64,000 nt of DNA, taken from contig NZ_JAKILA010000015.1 in the NCBI RefSeq assembly GCF_023283885.1, forward strand, positions 48,632-112,631, given 5' to 3'. Origin of the DNA: Shewanella basaltis. GTDB lineage: Bacteria; Pseudomonadota; Gammaproteobacteria; Enterobacterales; Shewanellaceae. The translations under genes were made by a program, and so were the position numbers. The notes under the pieces were generated by a model that ran no database searches, was not told the origin of the DNA, and saw only the letters and a list, made by a program, of their open reading frames with translations. Below are positions 31,176-39,532 of the stretch, piece after piece (position 1 is the first letter of the stretch; each line of letters starts with the position of its first letter).

Positions 31176-34100
31176 ATGAGTAACAATAATTTGATATCAC
31201 CATCACAAGGTCGGTGGCAGTTTTGGATAGACAGAGGTGGTACTTTTACCGATATTGTTGCTAAAGATCCTGCAGGCACGCTGCATACTAAAAAGCTGTT
31301 ATCTGAAAACCCTGAAGCATACGCAGATGCTGCACTGCAAGGTATCCGCGAGTTTTTAGGCATAGGTAAGCATGACCCTATCCCTGCGGAGCAAGTGAAA
31401 GTAGTCAAAATGGGCACCACAGTTGCCACTAATGCGTTGCTTGAGAAAAAAGGCGAGGCTACTGTGTTAGCCATTACTGCAGGGCTTGGTGATATTCTTG
31501 AGATTGGCCATCAAGCTCGCCCCAACATTTTTGCGTTAAATATTACCAAGTCACCGCTGTTATACAGTGATGTTATTGAAATAACTGAACGTGTTCTTGC
31601 CAATGGTGATGTTGAAACTCCCCTTGATGACAACCAAGCCCGCCAGGCATTTAAGCAGGCTTATGATAAAGGCTATCGCTCAATTGCGATTGTGTTGATG
31701 CATGCTTATCGTTTTCCTGAACATGAACAAACTCTTGCGCTAATAGCAAAAGAGATTGGGTTTACCCAAATATCGACTAGCCACGATGTCAGCCCACTGA
31801 CAAAAATTGTCCCCCGTGGTGAAACCACCGTCGTTGATGCTTATTTAACGCCGATTTTAAGAAAGTACGTTGACCGAATAGAGTCGGCAATTAGCAATGA
31901 CAACGAACAGGGTAAATTGTTGTTTATGCAATCGTCTGGCGGACTTACTGATGCAAGTAAATTTAGAGGCCGCGATGCGATATTGTCAGGCCCTGCTGGT
32001 GGCATAGTGGGCGCAGTACACACGGCAAAGCTTGCTGGGTTTACTAAAATGATTGGCTTTGACATGGGCGGCACGTCAACCGATGTGTCGCACTTTGCTG
32101 GCGAATACGAAAAGGTATACGAAACCGAGGTTGCAGGTGTGCGCATGCGCGTGCCTATGATGTTTATCCATACGGTTGCCGCGGGTGGTGGTTCGGTGCT
32201 GTCTTTTGATGGCAGTCGTTTTCGCGTTGGCCCAGATTCGGCGGGCGCTAATCCCGGGCCTAAGTGTTATCGCCGTGGCGGTTTGCTTGCCGTTACAGAC
32301 ATTAACGTGTGCCTAGGTAAGGTTCAGCCTGATTTTTTCCCGCATATTTTTGGCCCCAATCAAGATCAAGCCTTAGATCAACAAGCCGCATTTGATGCCT
32401 TTGTAGACATTGCCAATGAGGTCGCCGACGGACGCAGCGCCGAACAAGTCGCCCAAGGCTTTTTAGACATAACCATTGAACACATGGCGCAGGCGATTAA
32501 GAAAATTTCGGTTGCCCGTGGTTATAATCTTGCGCAGTACGTTTTAAATTGTTTTGGTGGTGCAGGTGGGCAACATGCCTGCTTGGTAGCCGAGCGGCTC
32601 GGCATGGATAAGGTGTTTTTGCATCCCTTTTCTGGGGTGCTGTCGGCTTATGGCATGGGGTTAGCCGATATCAGTGTTGAGCGTCAAATCGTCTTAGAGC
32701 AAGTATTAAGTGCGACGATGATGGCTGAATTACAAGACAGTATTGACGAGCTTACCGCGGCGAATGTTAGCGAATTAATTGAGCAAGGCTTAGCAGCTGA
32801 TGAAACGACCCATACCGCTTGGGCACAGCTAAGGTACAAAGGCACTGACACTAGTCTTAAAGTGTTGTGCGCCGACCATGAATTAATGCGTGAAGAGTTT
32901 GAGCGTAACCACAAACGCCAATACGGTTTTATTATGTTGGATAAAGCCATTATTGTTGAAATGGCGGGGGTATTATCTTCTGGTGGCGGCGAGGGCATCG
33001 CTGAGGAAAAAGCGAGTCATAAAACCACCGCTAGCCCTGAGCATATTGCGTTAAAACCCATGTATTCAAAAGGGGCGTGGCATCAAACTCCGGTATATAA
33101 CAGCACTCAACTCAGTTACGGCCATCTAATTACCGGACCTGCCATTATTATTGAGCCAACAGGCACCATTATTGTGGAGCAAGATTGGCAGGCTGAAGTG
33201 ACCCAGTATGGGCATATTATTTTAAGCCACATTAATCAGGCCCAAACAGGGGCTGCATTAGCGGTTAAGTCAGATCCTGTCACATTAGAAATTTACAATA
33301 ATCTGTTTATGTCGATTGCCCAACAAATGGGTTTTGTGCTGCAAAATACGGCTCAATCGGTCAACATAAAAGAACGGCTTGATTTTTCGTGCGCTATTTT
33401 TGATAAAACCGGCAGCCTGGTGGCAAATGCCCCTCATGTGCCGGTGCATTTAGGCTCAATGGACTCCAGCGTTAAGGTGATTATTAACAGCGGGCAAACC
33501 ATTAACCCTGGTGACGTGTTTGTACAAAACAATCCTTACAATGGCGGCTCGCATTTACCCGATATTACCGTGATTACGCCAGTATTTGATGCAGACAATA
33601 AACAAGTGCTGTTTTATGTGGCAAGTCGTGCCCACCATGAGGACATTGGTGGGATAGCGCCAGGGTCGATGTCGTCACTGGCTAAAACCATTTATGAAGA
33701 AGGCATTGTGCTCGATTCAATAAAACTGGTAGACCAAGGCGTGTTTTTACATGATGTCATTCAGCAAAAACTCAGTGAAGGCCCATACCCTGCGCGTAAT
33801 ATCGAACAAAATATTGCCGACTTAATGGCGCAAATTGCGGCTAACAACACTGGGGTTAATGAGTTATTGAAGCTGGTGGATACCAATGGCATCGAGTCTG
33901 TACATGCCTACATGGGCTACATTCAAGACAGCGCCGAAGAAGCCGTAAGGCAGGCCATTACGTCGCTTAAAGACGGTCAATTTACCTATAAGATTGATTC
34001 GGGTGCAGTGATCCAGGTTGCAATCACAGTTGATAAAAATAACCGTAGTGCCACCATTGATTTTAGCGGTACAAGCAGTCAACAACCGTCTAATTTTAAT

Positions 34101-34796
34101 GCTCCACAAGCGATTACTCATGCGGCGGTATTGTATGTATTCCGTTGTTTAGTTAACGATGATATTCCGTTAAATGCAGGCTGCATGAAACCGCTAAATG
34201 TGATTGTGCCTAGTGGCTCTATGTTAAACCCAGAGTTTCCTGCCGCTGTGGTCGCGGGCAATGTTGAAACCAGCCAAGCGGTCACCAATGCGTTGTTTGC
34301 AGCCTTAGGTGCACTTGGTACGAGTCAGGGCACCATGAACAACCTCACATTTGGTAACGCCAAATATCAATATTACGAGACAATTTGTTCGGGTAGCCCT
34401 GCAGGTAAAGGGTTTAATGGTACCGCTGCTGTGCACACACACATGACCAATACACGCATGACAGACCCAGAAATTATGGAGCAACGCTACCCAGTGGTGT
34501 TAGATGAGTTTTCAATTCGTCGTGGCTCAGGTGGAAAAGGGAAATGGGATGCTGGCGATGGTATTTATCGCAAAATTCGATTTAACGACACCATGGTGTG
34601 TTCGATTTTATCTGATCACCGAGTCACTCCGCCTGTTGGTGTATTAGGTGGTGAAGACGGTCAACTAGGCCGAAATTGGGTAACCCGCAAAGATGGCTCG
34701 ATTGTTGAGCTTGGTGGTTGCGGACAGGCTGAAGTTCATTGCGGTGATGCCGTGAATGTTATTTCTCCTACCGGTGGCGGTTTTGGTAAGCGATAA
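31176..34796 (+). CDS. 5-oxoprolinase (ATP-hydrolysing), full-length fused type
   Basis: 1206 aa from ATG 31176 (TTGGGAG ribosome binding site; an upstream ATG at 31149 lacks one). Domain order is Hydant_A_N (WIDRGGTFTDIVAKDP), HydantoinaseA (GFDMGGTSTDVSHFAGEYE), then HydantoinaseB (NNPYNGGSHLPDITVITPVF, RAHHEDIGGIAPGSM, GGKGKWDAGDG). The cytoplasmic enzyme opens 5-oxoproline (pyroglutamate) to glutamate using ATP. A fused A+B arrangement matches true 5-oxoprolinase better than the two-subunit hydantoinase. The transporter gene follows after 45 bp and should be in the same operon. Confidence 0.93.
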   Translation: MSNNNLISPSQGRWQFWIDRGGTFTDIVAKDPAGTLHTKKLLSENPEAYADAALQGIREFLGIGKHDPIPAEQVKVVKMGTTVATNALLEKKGEATVLAITAGLGDILEIGHQARPNIFALNITKSPLLYSDVIEITERVLANGDVETPLDDNQARQAFKQAYDKGYRSIAIVLMHAYRFPEHEQTLALIAKEIGFTQISTSHDVSPLTKIVPRGETTVVDAYLTPILRKYVDRIESAISNDNEQGKLLFMQSSGGLTDASKFRGRDAILSGPAGGIVGAVHTAKLAGFTKMIGFDMGGTSTDVSHFAGEYEKVYETEVAGVRMRVPMMFIHTVAAGGGSVLSFDGSRFRVGPDSAGANPGPKCYRRGGLLAVTDINVCLGKVQPDFFPHIFGPNQDQALDQQAAFDAFVDIANEVADGRSAEQVAQGFLDITIEHMAQAIKKISVARGYNLAQYVLNCFGGAGGQHACLVAERLGMDKVFLHPFSGVLSAYGMGLADISVERQIVLEQVLSATMMAELQDSIDELTAANVSELIEQGLAADETTHTAWAQLRYKGTDTSLKVLCADHELMREEFERNHKRQYGFIMLDKAIIVEMAGVLSSGGGEGIAEEKASHKTTASPEHIALKPMYSKGAWHQTPVYNSTQLSYGHLITGPAIIIEPTGTIIVEQDWQAEVTQYGHIILSHINQAQTGAALAVKSDPVTLEIYNNLFMSIAQQMGFVLQNTAQSVNIKERLDFSCAIFDKTGSLVANAPHVPVHLGSMDSSVKVIINSGQTINPGDVFVQNNPYNGGSHLPDITVITPVFDADNKQVLFYVASRAHHEDIGGIAPGSMSSLAKTIYEEGIVLDSIKLVDQGVFLHDVIQQKLSEGPYPARNIEQNIADLMAQIAANNTGVNELLKLVDTNGIESVHAYMGYIQDSAEEAVRQAITSLKDGQFTYKIDSGAVIQVAITVDKNNRSATIDFSGTSSQQPSNFNAPQAITHAAVLYVFRCLVNDDIPLNAGCMKPLNVIVPSGSMLNPEFPAAVVAGNVETSQAVTNALFAALGALGTSQGTMNNLTFGNAKYQYYETICSGSPAGKGFNGTAAVHTHMTNTRMTDPEIMEQRYPVVLDEFSIRRGSGGKGKWDAGDGIYRKIRFNDTMVCSILSDHRVTPPVGVLGGEDGQLGRNWVTRKDGSIVELGGCGQAEVHCGDAVNVISPTGGGFGKR

Positions 34797-34841
34797 AGCT
34801 TATTAATATTTGCAATTAACGCTCAATAAAAGGGATGTGCC

Positions 34842-36071
34842 ATGTTTGCGAAGTTAAAAAAAATCGGCCCTGGGGTAGTGGTTACCGCCGCGTTTATTGG
34901 CCCAGGTACGATTACCGCCTGCACATTAGCAGGGGCAAAGTTTGGTTATTCACTGCTATGGGCGTTAGGTTTTGCGACAATAGCGACCATTATTTTACAA
35001 GAGATGTCTGCGCGACTTGGTGTAATTACCCAAAAAGGGTTGGGTGAAGTGCTGTGGGATGCATTACAACACTCTATTTTTAAATGGCCGCTGTTTTTAC
35101 TGATTATGGTGGCGCTTTACATTGGTAATGCAGCGTATGAAGGAGGTAATTTAGCGGGCGCTGCGCTGGGCATTCAAGCCATTGTTGGCGAAAGTGACAG
35201 TATTTATCAATTGTCTATCCTGACCCTTAGTGTTATCGGCGCGCTTATTTTGTGGCGTGGTAGCTATAAGCAAATCGAACGAATATTGATATTCCTTGTG
35301 TTGTTGATGGGCGTTTCATTTGTGGTCACATTTTTTGTGGTTAAGCCCGATTTACTAAGCATAGTCAATGGCTTATTAAGTCCAAGTATCACAACGGCTA
35401 ATCTGCTAACGGTTATCGCGTTAATCGGTACCACAGTGGTGCCTTATAACTTATTTTTACATGCATCGGCAGCCAAAAGTCATTGGCAAAGTGCTGCACA
35501 ACTCGGTGAGGCAAGAGTTGATAGCGTTATCTCAATAGGCTTGGGTGGCGTTATCGCGTTGCTTATTGTATCTACAGCTGCGGCCAGTATGTTTGCGCAT
35601 GGATTGGCGGTAAATGGTGCCGCTGATATGGCCAAACAGTTTGAGCCGCTATTTGGGGTGTATTCTAAATATTTATTGGGAATGGGTATGTTTGCCGCGG
35701 GCTTAAGCAGTGTGATAACAGCGCCATTAGCAACCAGTTATGCTATTTCTGAAATTTTGCGAATAGAGAAAGGCACTGAGTCTAAAGTATTTAGAGGGAT
35801 CAGTTTAAGCATTTTGTTGATTGGCGCATGCTTAGCTTTGACAGGCATAAACCCTATCGAGATTATTGTATTGGCTCAATTTGCCAATGGGTTGTTATTA
35901 CCTATTGTGGCCAGCTTTTTATTATTTGCGATTAATCATAAAAAACTATTAGGCCAACATACTAATGGGTGGTTGTCTAATGTATTGGGGATTAGTGTGG
36001 TGATTTTTACTACCTTTTTAGGGGTTAGGATGGTGGCCCATTCAATGGGGTTTTCACTTTTCACGTCTTAA
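34842..36071 (+). CDS. Nramp-fold transporter lacking the metal-site motifs
   Basis: 409 aa, about 11 membrane helices, with AAGGGA before the ATG. The overall pattern is Nramp (GPGVVVTAAFIGPGT, then FGYSLLWALG; ALIGTTVVPYNLFLHASA). The metal-binding DPGN of helix 1 is GPGT here (residues 20-23), and the M-P-H of helix 6 is V-P-Y (residues 200-202). Both Asp and Asn ligands and the Met ligand of true Nramp Mn/Fe transporters are therefore absent. Position directly after 5-oxoprolinase suggests that it imports pyroglutamate or a related organic acid. This is inference, but the lost ligands make metal transport unlikely. Confidence 0.85.
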   Translation: MFAKLKKIGPGVVVTAAFIGPGTITACTLAGAKFGYSLLWALGFATIATIILQEMSARLGVITQKGLGEVLWDALQHSIFKWPLFLLIMVALYIGNAAYEGGNLAGAALGIQAIVGESDSIYQLSILTLSVIGALILWRGSYKQIERILIFLVLLMGVSFVVTFFVVKPDLLSIVNGLLSPSITTANLLTVIALIGTTVVPYNLFLHASAAKSHWQSAAQLGEARVDSVISIGLGGVIALLIVSTAAASMFAHGLAVNGAADMAKQFEPLFGVYSKYLLGMGMFAAGLSSVITAPLATSYAISEILRIEKGTESKVFRGISLSILLIGACLALTGINPIEIIVLAQFANGLLLPIVASFLLFAINHKKLLGQHTNGWLSNVLGISVVIFTTFLGVRMVAHSMGFSLFTS

Positions 36072-36079
36072 TAAAAAGG

Positions 36080-36110
36080 AAAATGAGGTAAGGTTTACCT
36101 CATTTTTCTT
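36080..36110. terminator. Bidirectional terminator between transporter and regulator
   Basis: AAAATGAGGTAA and TTACCTCATTTT form a perfect 12-bp stem with a 3-nt loop, flanked by A and T runs, between convergent genes. Confidence 0.88.
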
Positions 36111-36114
36111 AATG

Positions 36115-36648
36115 CTAAAGGGTTGCCGCGGCCCGGGCTGCTTGGTCGTAAATACCGGATAACGACCGTAATACAGAAGCCATTTGTGACAACTCCTCGG
36201 CATTTTGCTTTAATCCAGACATAGACGAAATCAAACACTCTTCTCTAATTAGTCTGTATTCTTCACACAATGCATTACCTTGCTCTGTTGTGGCGTAATA
36301 CATTTCTTTACCGCGTTTGGTGCCTGTGATTAGCGATAATTTAACTAATTTTTTTAACGAGTAATTAACGGTATGTGTGTCTTCAATGTTTAACATAAAG
36401 CAAATATCGATACGGCGCTGAATATTGTCTCGATAGTGAATGTTATGCAAGGTCAGCACATCCACAGGGCTAAGATCATGACAACCCGCAGCGGCGGCAC
36501 AGCGAACGATCCATTTAGTAAATGCGTTATAAAAAACCGTTAATCCCAACTCGACTTCAGACAATGGCCAAGCCTCGCTATTGGCTAAATGCTTAGATGA
36601 CACAATTTTGCGTTTTTCATTCAGTTCTGAGGTCATATAACTATCCAC
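36115..36648 (-). CDS. Winged-helix (MarR-like) regulator of the pyroglutamate locus
   Basis: 177 aa from GTG 36648 (ATG 36636 is an alternative; neither has a strong ribosome binding site). Residues about 75-125 form a winged helix (RRIDICFMLNIEDTHTVNYSLKKLVKLSLITGTKRGKEMYYATT). The rest is helical, likely for dimerisation. It is convergent with the Nramp-like gene, separated by a terminator. A perfect 9-bp inverted repeat 38 bp upstream is a likely operator, so autoregulation is expected. The inducer is unknown; pyroglutamate is a guess from context. Confidence 0.8.
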   Translation of the reverse strand: MDSYMTSELNEKRKIVSSKHLANSEAWPLSEVELGLTVFYNAFTKWIVRCAAAAGCHDLSPVDVLTLHNIHYRDNIQRRIDICFMLNIEDTHTVNYSLKKLVKLSLITGTKRGKEMYYATTEQGNALCEEYRLIREECLISSMSGLKQNAEELSQMASVLRSLSGIYDQAARAAATL

Positions 36649-36685
36649 GTTGAAGTAAGGCGTATTGGTTATCGGTTGTTTTTAA

Positions 36686-36713
36686 AAACGAACTATTTGC
36701 AATCAGTTCGTTT
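36686..36713. promoter_or_regulatory. Inverted-repeat operator upstream of the winged-helix regulator
   Basis: AAACGAACT (36686-36694) and AGTTCGTTT (36705-36713) are exact inverted repeats with a 10-bp spacer, the geometry of a dimeric winged-helix site. A half-like CAGTTCTGTTT lies near 31126, upstream of 5-oxoprolinase. Confidence 0.65.
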
Positions 36714-36863
36714 GAGTCAGTTTACTCTAATTTGTTTAAAATCAATAATACCAACTCTAGGGCCTGTTGCACTTTCAAGGTTGCTTGTGTCAGCTATTAC
36801 TCACATATACCACTGCACGGCAAAGACATTGAGTGCTACATAAAAAGTCGATACCCCACTCAG

Positions 36864-36922
36864 GCCCTAGTATTGTTAATGATTTCGTTAAGTGGTTTTT
36901 GGTCTTGGTTGATGCAAAAACC
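36864..36922 (+). pseudogene. Relic of a PepSY-type membrane protein 3' end
   Basis: 59 bp align without gaps to 29681-29739, the last membrane helix of the PepSY protein, with 49 identities. Translation gives ALVLLMISLSGFWSWLMQKP. No other part of a gene is present; the stretch 36714-36863 before it holds nothing recognisable. Confidence 0.65.
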
Positions 36923-36926
36923 ATTA

Positions 36927-38528
36927 TTACCGTTCAAATTGATCAACGGTTTTAGTTAGTTTGTTGGCAAGGCTACTTAATTTATTACCCGCTTCGCTGA
37001 TCTGTTGATTTCCTTCTGATACAGATTCACCGAGTAAGGTAAAGTCTTGTACTTTACGCTTAACGGTATGCGCCTGTTGTTGAGATGCTTGTGCAAGCAT
37101 GGCCGACTCTTGGCTCACCGTTGCTAACGACAAGATGAGTTGACGGCTTTGCTCAAGCGTGAGGACTAGCTGGTTTGCTAATGACACAGACTGCTGAGCT
37201 TTTTGTTGATTTGAAGCCATATTGTCAACTGCGGACTGAATGGAGTCGACTATATTGGCGAGCATCGCGTTGATTTCAACTGTCGAGTTATGTGTGCGGA
37301 CCGCTAATGTGCGAACCTCATCAGCGACTACCGCAAAGCCTCTGCCTGTTTCGCCAGCTCGTGCCGCTTCAATAGCGGCATTTAATGAAAGCAGGTTTGT
37401 TTGTGAGGCGATCTCTGCAATGGTTTTAACGACCGTTGCGACTTGTTTACCTGAATGTTGTAATGCCAATAACATCTTGGCTGTCGTTTCGATATCTTGA
37501 GCCAGTACACCAATACTTTCAGCCGTTTGCTTAACCTCTTTTTGTCCATCAACCATACTTTGCGCCCCCTCTTGAGCTGAGTCGGCTGCACTTTGTGATT
37601 GCTCTACACTTTGTTCCATTTGTTGCTCAAGCTGCGACATAACATCGACTAAATTGACAATGGTATGTTGAAGTTCATCAACAGAGGCCGATGATTTGCC
37701 ACTGGTGGTTTTGAGTTGGTTAACTGTTTGACTCATGCTGGCTATCGCGTCATGGACCTCATCCATTCCCAAACGAAATACATTAATTAATCCATTGACG
37801 CTGGTAGCAACATTGCTAATTTCTACTATGCATTCATCAGCCAGTTTGGCTTTTAGGTTTCGACTCTGTGCTATGCGAGTCAGATCGTTAGACAGGTTAG
37901 TAATGGGGTTGGCTATTTGTTTTTGTGCTGCTAAATAAGCACCCAGAGCAACCACCACCATTAACCCCACTAAAACATATATTAATAAGGTGTTGTCACC
38001 CAGTTCATTTTGAATATTGCTGGCATTATGATTGGCTTTAGCTGAAATATCTTGAACTAGAGTATCTAGCCTGTCTTTGAGCTCATTGGCACTATTATTT
38101 AATAAACTCAGCTGCTCGCGGGCATTATCCCAATCAATTGACGGCTGACTCATGGTTGATTCAAGTGCAGACAGGGCAGCGTATAGTGCGTCAATTTGTG
38201 GCATTAATGGTGTGGATATGACGCTGTTGAGATACTGATATTGTTGATTTAAATTTTGCGCAAGTTGAGCTTTTTGTTCGTTAAACTCAGTCACACTGAT
38301 TGTTGTGCCATAAAGAGAATATCCAATTAGCACCAGTTCTTTGGCATGGCTTTGAAGTTTGGTAATGCTTTTTAGGGCGGGCAAGGTGCCATCGACAAAC
38401 CCGGCCACTTCGTGTTTTACAGTCTGATTACTGTTGCTGAGCAATCCCGCTGCAATTAAGGTCATTAATACCGTTGCAGTGTAGCCTAACAAAATACGCG
38501 CTTTGATTGTGTTAAAAGCATTAAGCAT
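36927..38528 (-). CDS. Methyl-accepting chemotaxis protein
   Basis: 533 aa. Membrane helices at about residues 11-30 and 182-202 enclose a periplasmic sensor of about 150 residues that looks like a four-helix bundle. A HAMP domain follows ([16 protein letters not shown]), then the signalling coiled coil with the highly conserved tip [21 protein letters not shown] and [15 protein letters not shown]. It signals to CheA/CheW. The ligand cannot be told; neighbouring genes are for pyroglutamate and galactosides. Confidence 0.93.
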   Translation of the reverse strand: MLNAFNTIKARILLGYTATVLMTLIAAGLLSNSNQTVKHEVAGFVDGTLPALKSITKLQSHAKELVLIGYSLYGTTISVTEFNEQKAQLAQNLNQQYQYLNSVISTPLMPQIDALYAALSALESTMSQPSIDWDNAREQLSLLNNSANELKDRLDTLVQDISAKANHNASNIQNELGDNTLLIYVLVGLMVVVALGAYLAAQKQIANPITNLSNDLTRIAQSRNLKAKLADECIVEISNVATSVNGLINVFRLGMDEVHDAIASMSQTVNQLKTTSGKSSASVDELQHTIVNLVDVMSQLEQQMEQSVEQSQSAADSAQEGAQSMVDGQKEVKQTAESIGVLAQDIETTAKMLLALQHSGKQVATVVKTIAEIASQTNLLSLNAAIEAARAGETGRGFAVVADEVRTLAVRTHNSTVEINAMLANIVDSIQSAVDNMASNQQKAQQSVSLANQLVLTLEQSRQLILSLATVSQESAMLAQASQQQAHTVKRKVQDFTLLGESVSEGNQQISEAGNKLSSLANKLTKTVDQFER

Positions 38529-38557
38529 GGTGAAGTACCCTAATGTAATTGTTGTCG

Positions 38558-38799
38558 ATTAATACCAATGGTATTTATACCCATTTCATTCAATATCTGG
38601 TCATTTAGCGTCTGCTAGGTAAGTAATAGGATGGTAGGAATAAGGCTCAAGGCAATATCTCCTATGCTGTAGACGCTCATCCAGTCAATGTTGTTGCATT
38701 GCCTCAAAAGAGAATGACCATTGTGTTAACAATGCACCCTCAAGCTTAGCAGCTTAAGAGGCTTTGATGGGTGATATCATTAATTCAAATGGTATTAAT
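38558..38799. repeat. MITE-like element A
   Basis: 242 bp bounded by perfect 10-bp terminal inverted repeats ATTAATACCA / TGGTATTAAT. It has no coding capacity. An internal segment at 38691-38719, read on the minus strand (CTCTTTTGAGGCAATGCAAC), closely matches 60542-60567 in element C. Confidence 0.7.
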
Positions 38800-38826
38800 A
38801 TCGGCAGAATGAGTTACTTCTTTAAG

Positions 38827-39095
38827 TAATACCATTGCGCATTAATAAGTGGCCACTCAGAATGCGTCCAGCGGTTTTTGATTAAGGCGTCGCAATGCAG
38901 TAATGGTTGTTCCCTTTCAAATAGCGAGAACGTAAAGCAAAAGCCGCTGGGGCATTCCTTTTTGGCGAGTTTTAAAAGGGCTTATACTGCGTTGCATGAC
39001 TTTGAAAGAGAATAACTATTCATTCAGTCATTCGCCTTGTTTAAGCCCTTTTAAATTCTCGCTGAGAGATCACTTACTAACGCGCAATGGTATAA
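38827..39095. repeat. MITE-like element B
   Basis: 269 bp with about 25-bp imperfect terminal inverted repeats: TAATACCATTGCGC at the left and GCGCAATGGTATAA at the right, extending inward through TTAATAAGTG / CACTTACTAA. The right end (CTCAGCGAGAATTT, minus strand) matches that of element C. Confidence 0.75.
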
Positions 39096-39200
39096 GATAA
39101 CAAACGTCTTCCAAACAGCCCCTTTTCTCACTGAATTATTTAACCTGAGCTCGGGATGATAAATGCCTTTCAAACAGTCCTTTGTCCTGCTCACTGCGTT

Positions 39201-39480
39201 GAATCGACTTACAATAGGCTAGCTATTGACACGTCAATTCGCCTTGTTAGCAGAACAAATGACAAGCTTGAAAGTGATAGTGGGTAACATGTTGATTTTA
39301 AATAGTATAAGTTCATCCCTTATCCCGAGATCAGGTTATTTAACTTGCAATAGACCTGCTATTGGCGCGTTCATTCGCCTTGTGATTAATACAAATGCCA
39401 AGCTTGAAAGTAGGTAAGGGTTAACGTATTGATTTTTAATATGCTATCAATACATCTCTTATCCAGAGTTGAGGTTAAGT
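39201..39480. repeat. Imperfect tandem repeat, two units of about 136 bp
   Basis: Unit 1 runs from about 39201 and unit 2 from about 39337. Shared words include GCTATTG, CATTCGCCTTGT or a close variant, AAGCTTGAAAGT (exactly 136 bp apart) and TATCCNGAG. There is no credible gene. With elements A and B it fills the 1-kb gap 38529-39483; 39096-39200 shows nothing recognisable. Confidence 0.65.
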
Positions 39481-39483
39481 AAA

Positions 39484-39513
39484 AAAATGAGCACCATAAT
39501 CGGTGCTCATTTT
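39484..39513 (-). terminator. Terminator downstream of the symporter gene
   Basis: AAAATGAGCACC / GGTGCTCATTTT, a perfect 12-bp stem with a 6-nt loop, directly after the stop of the minus-strand symporter. The A-tract on + gives the required T-run on -. Confidence 0.88.
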
Positions 39514-39532
39514 ATTGGGCTTTGGCCAAAGT

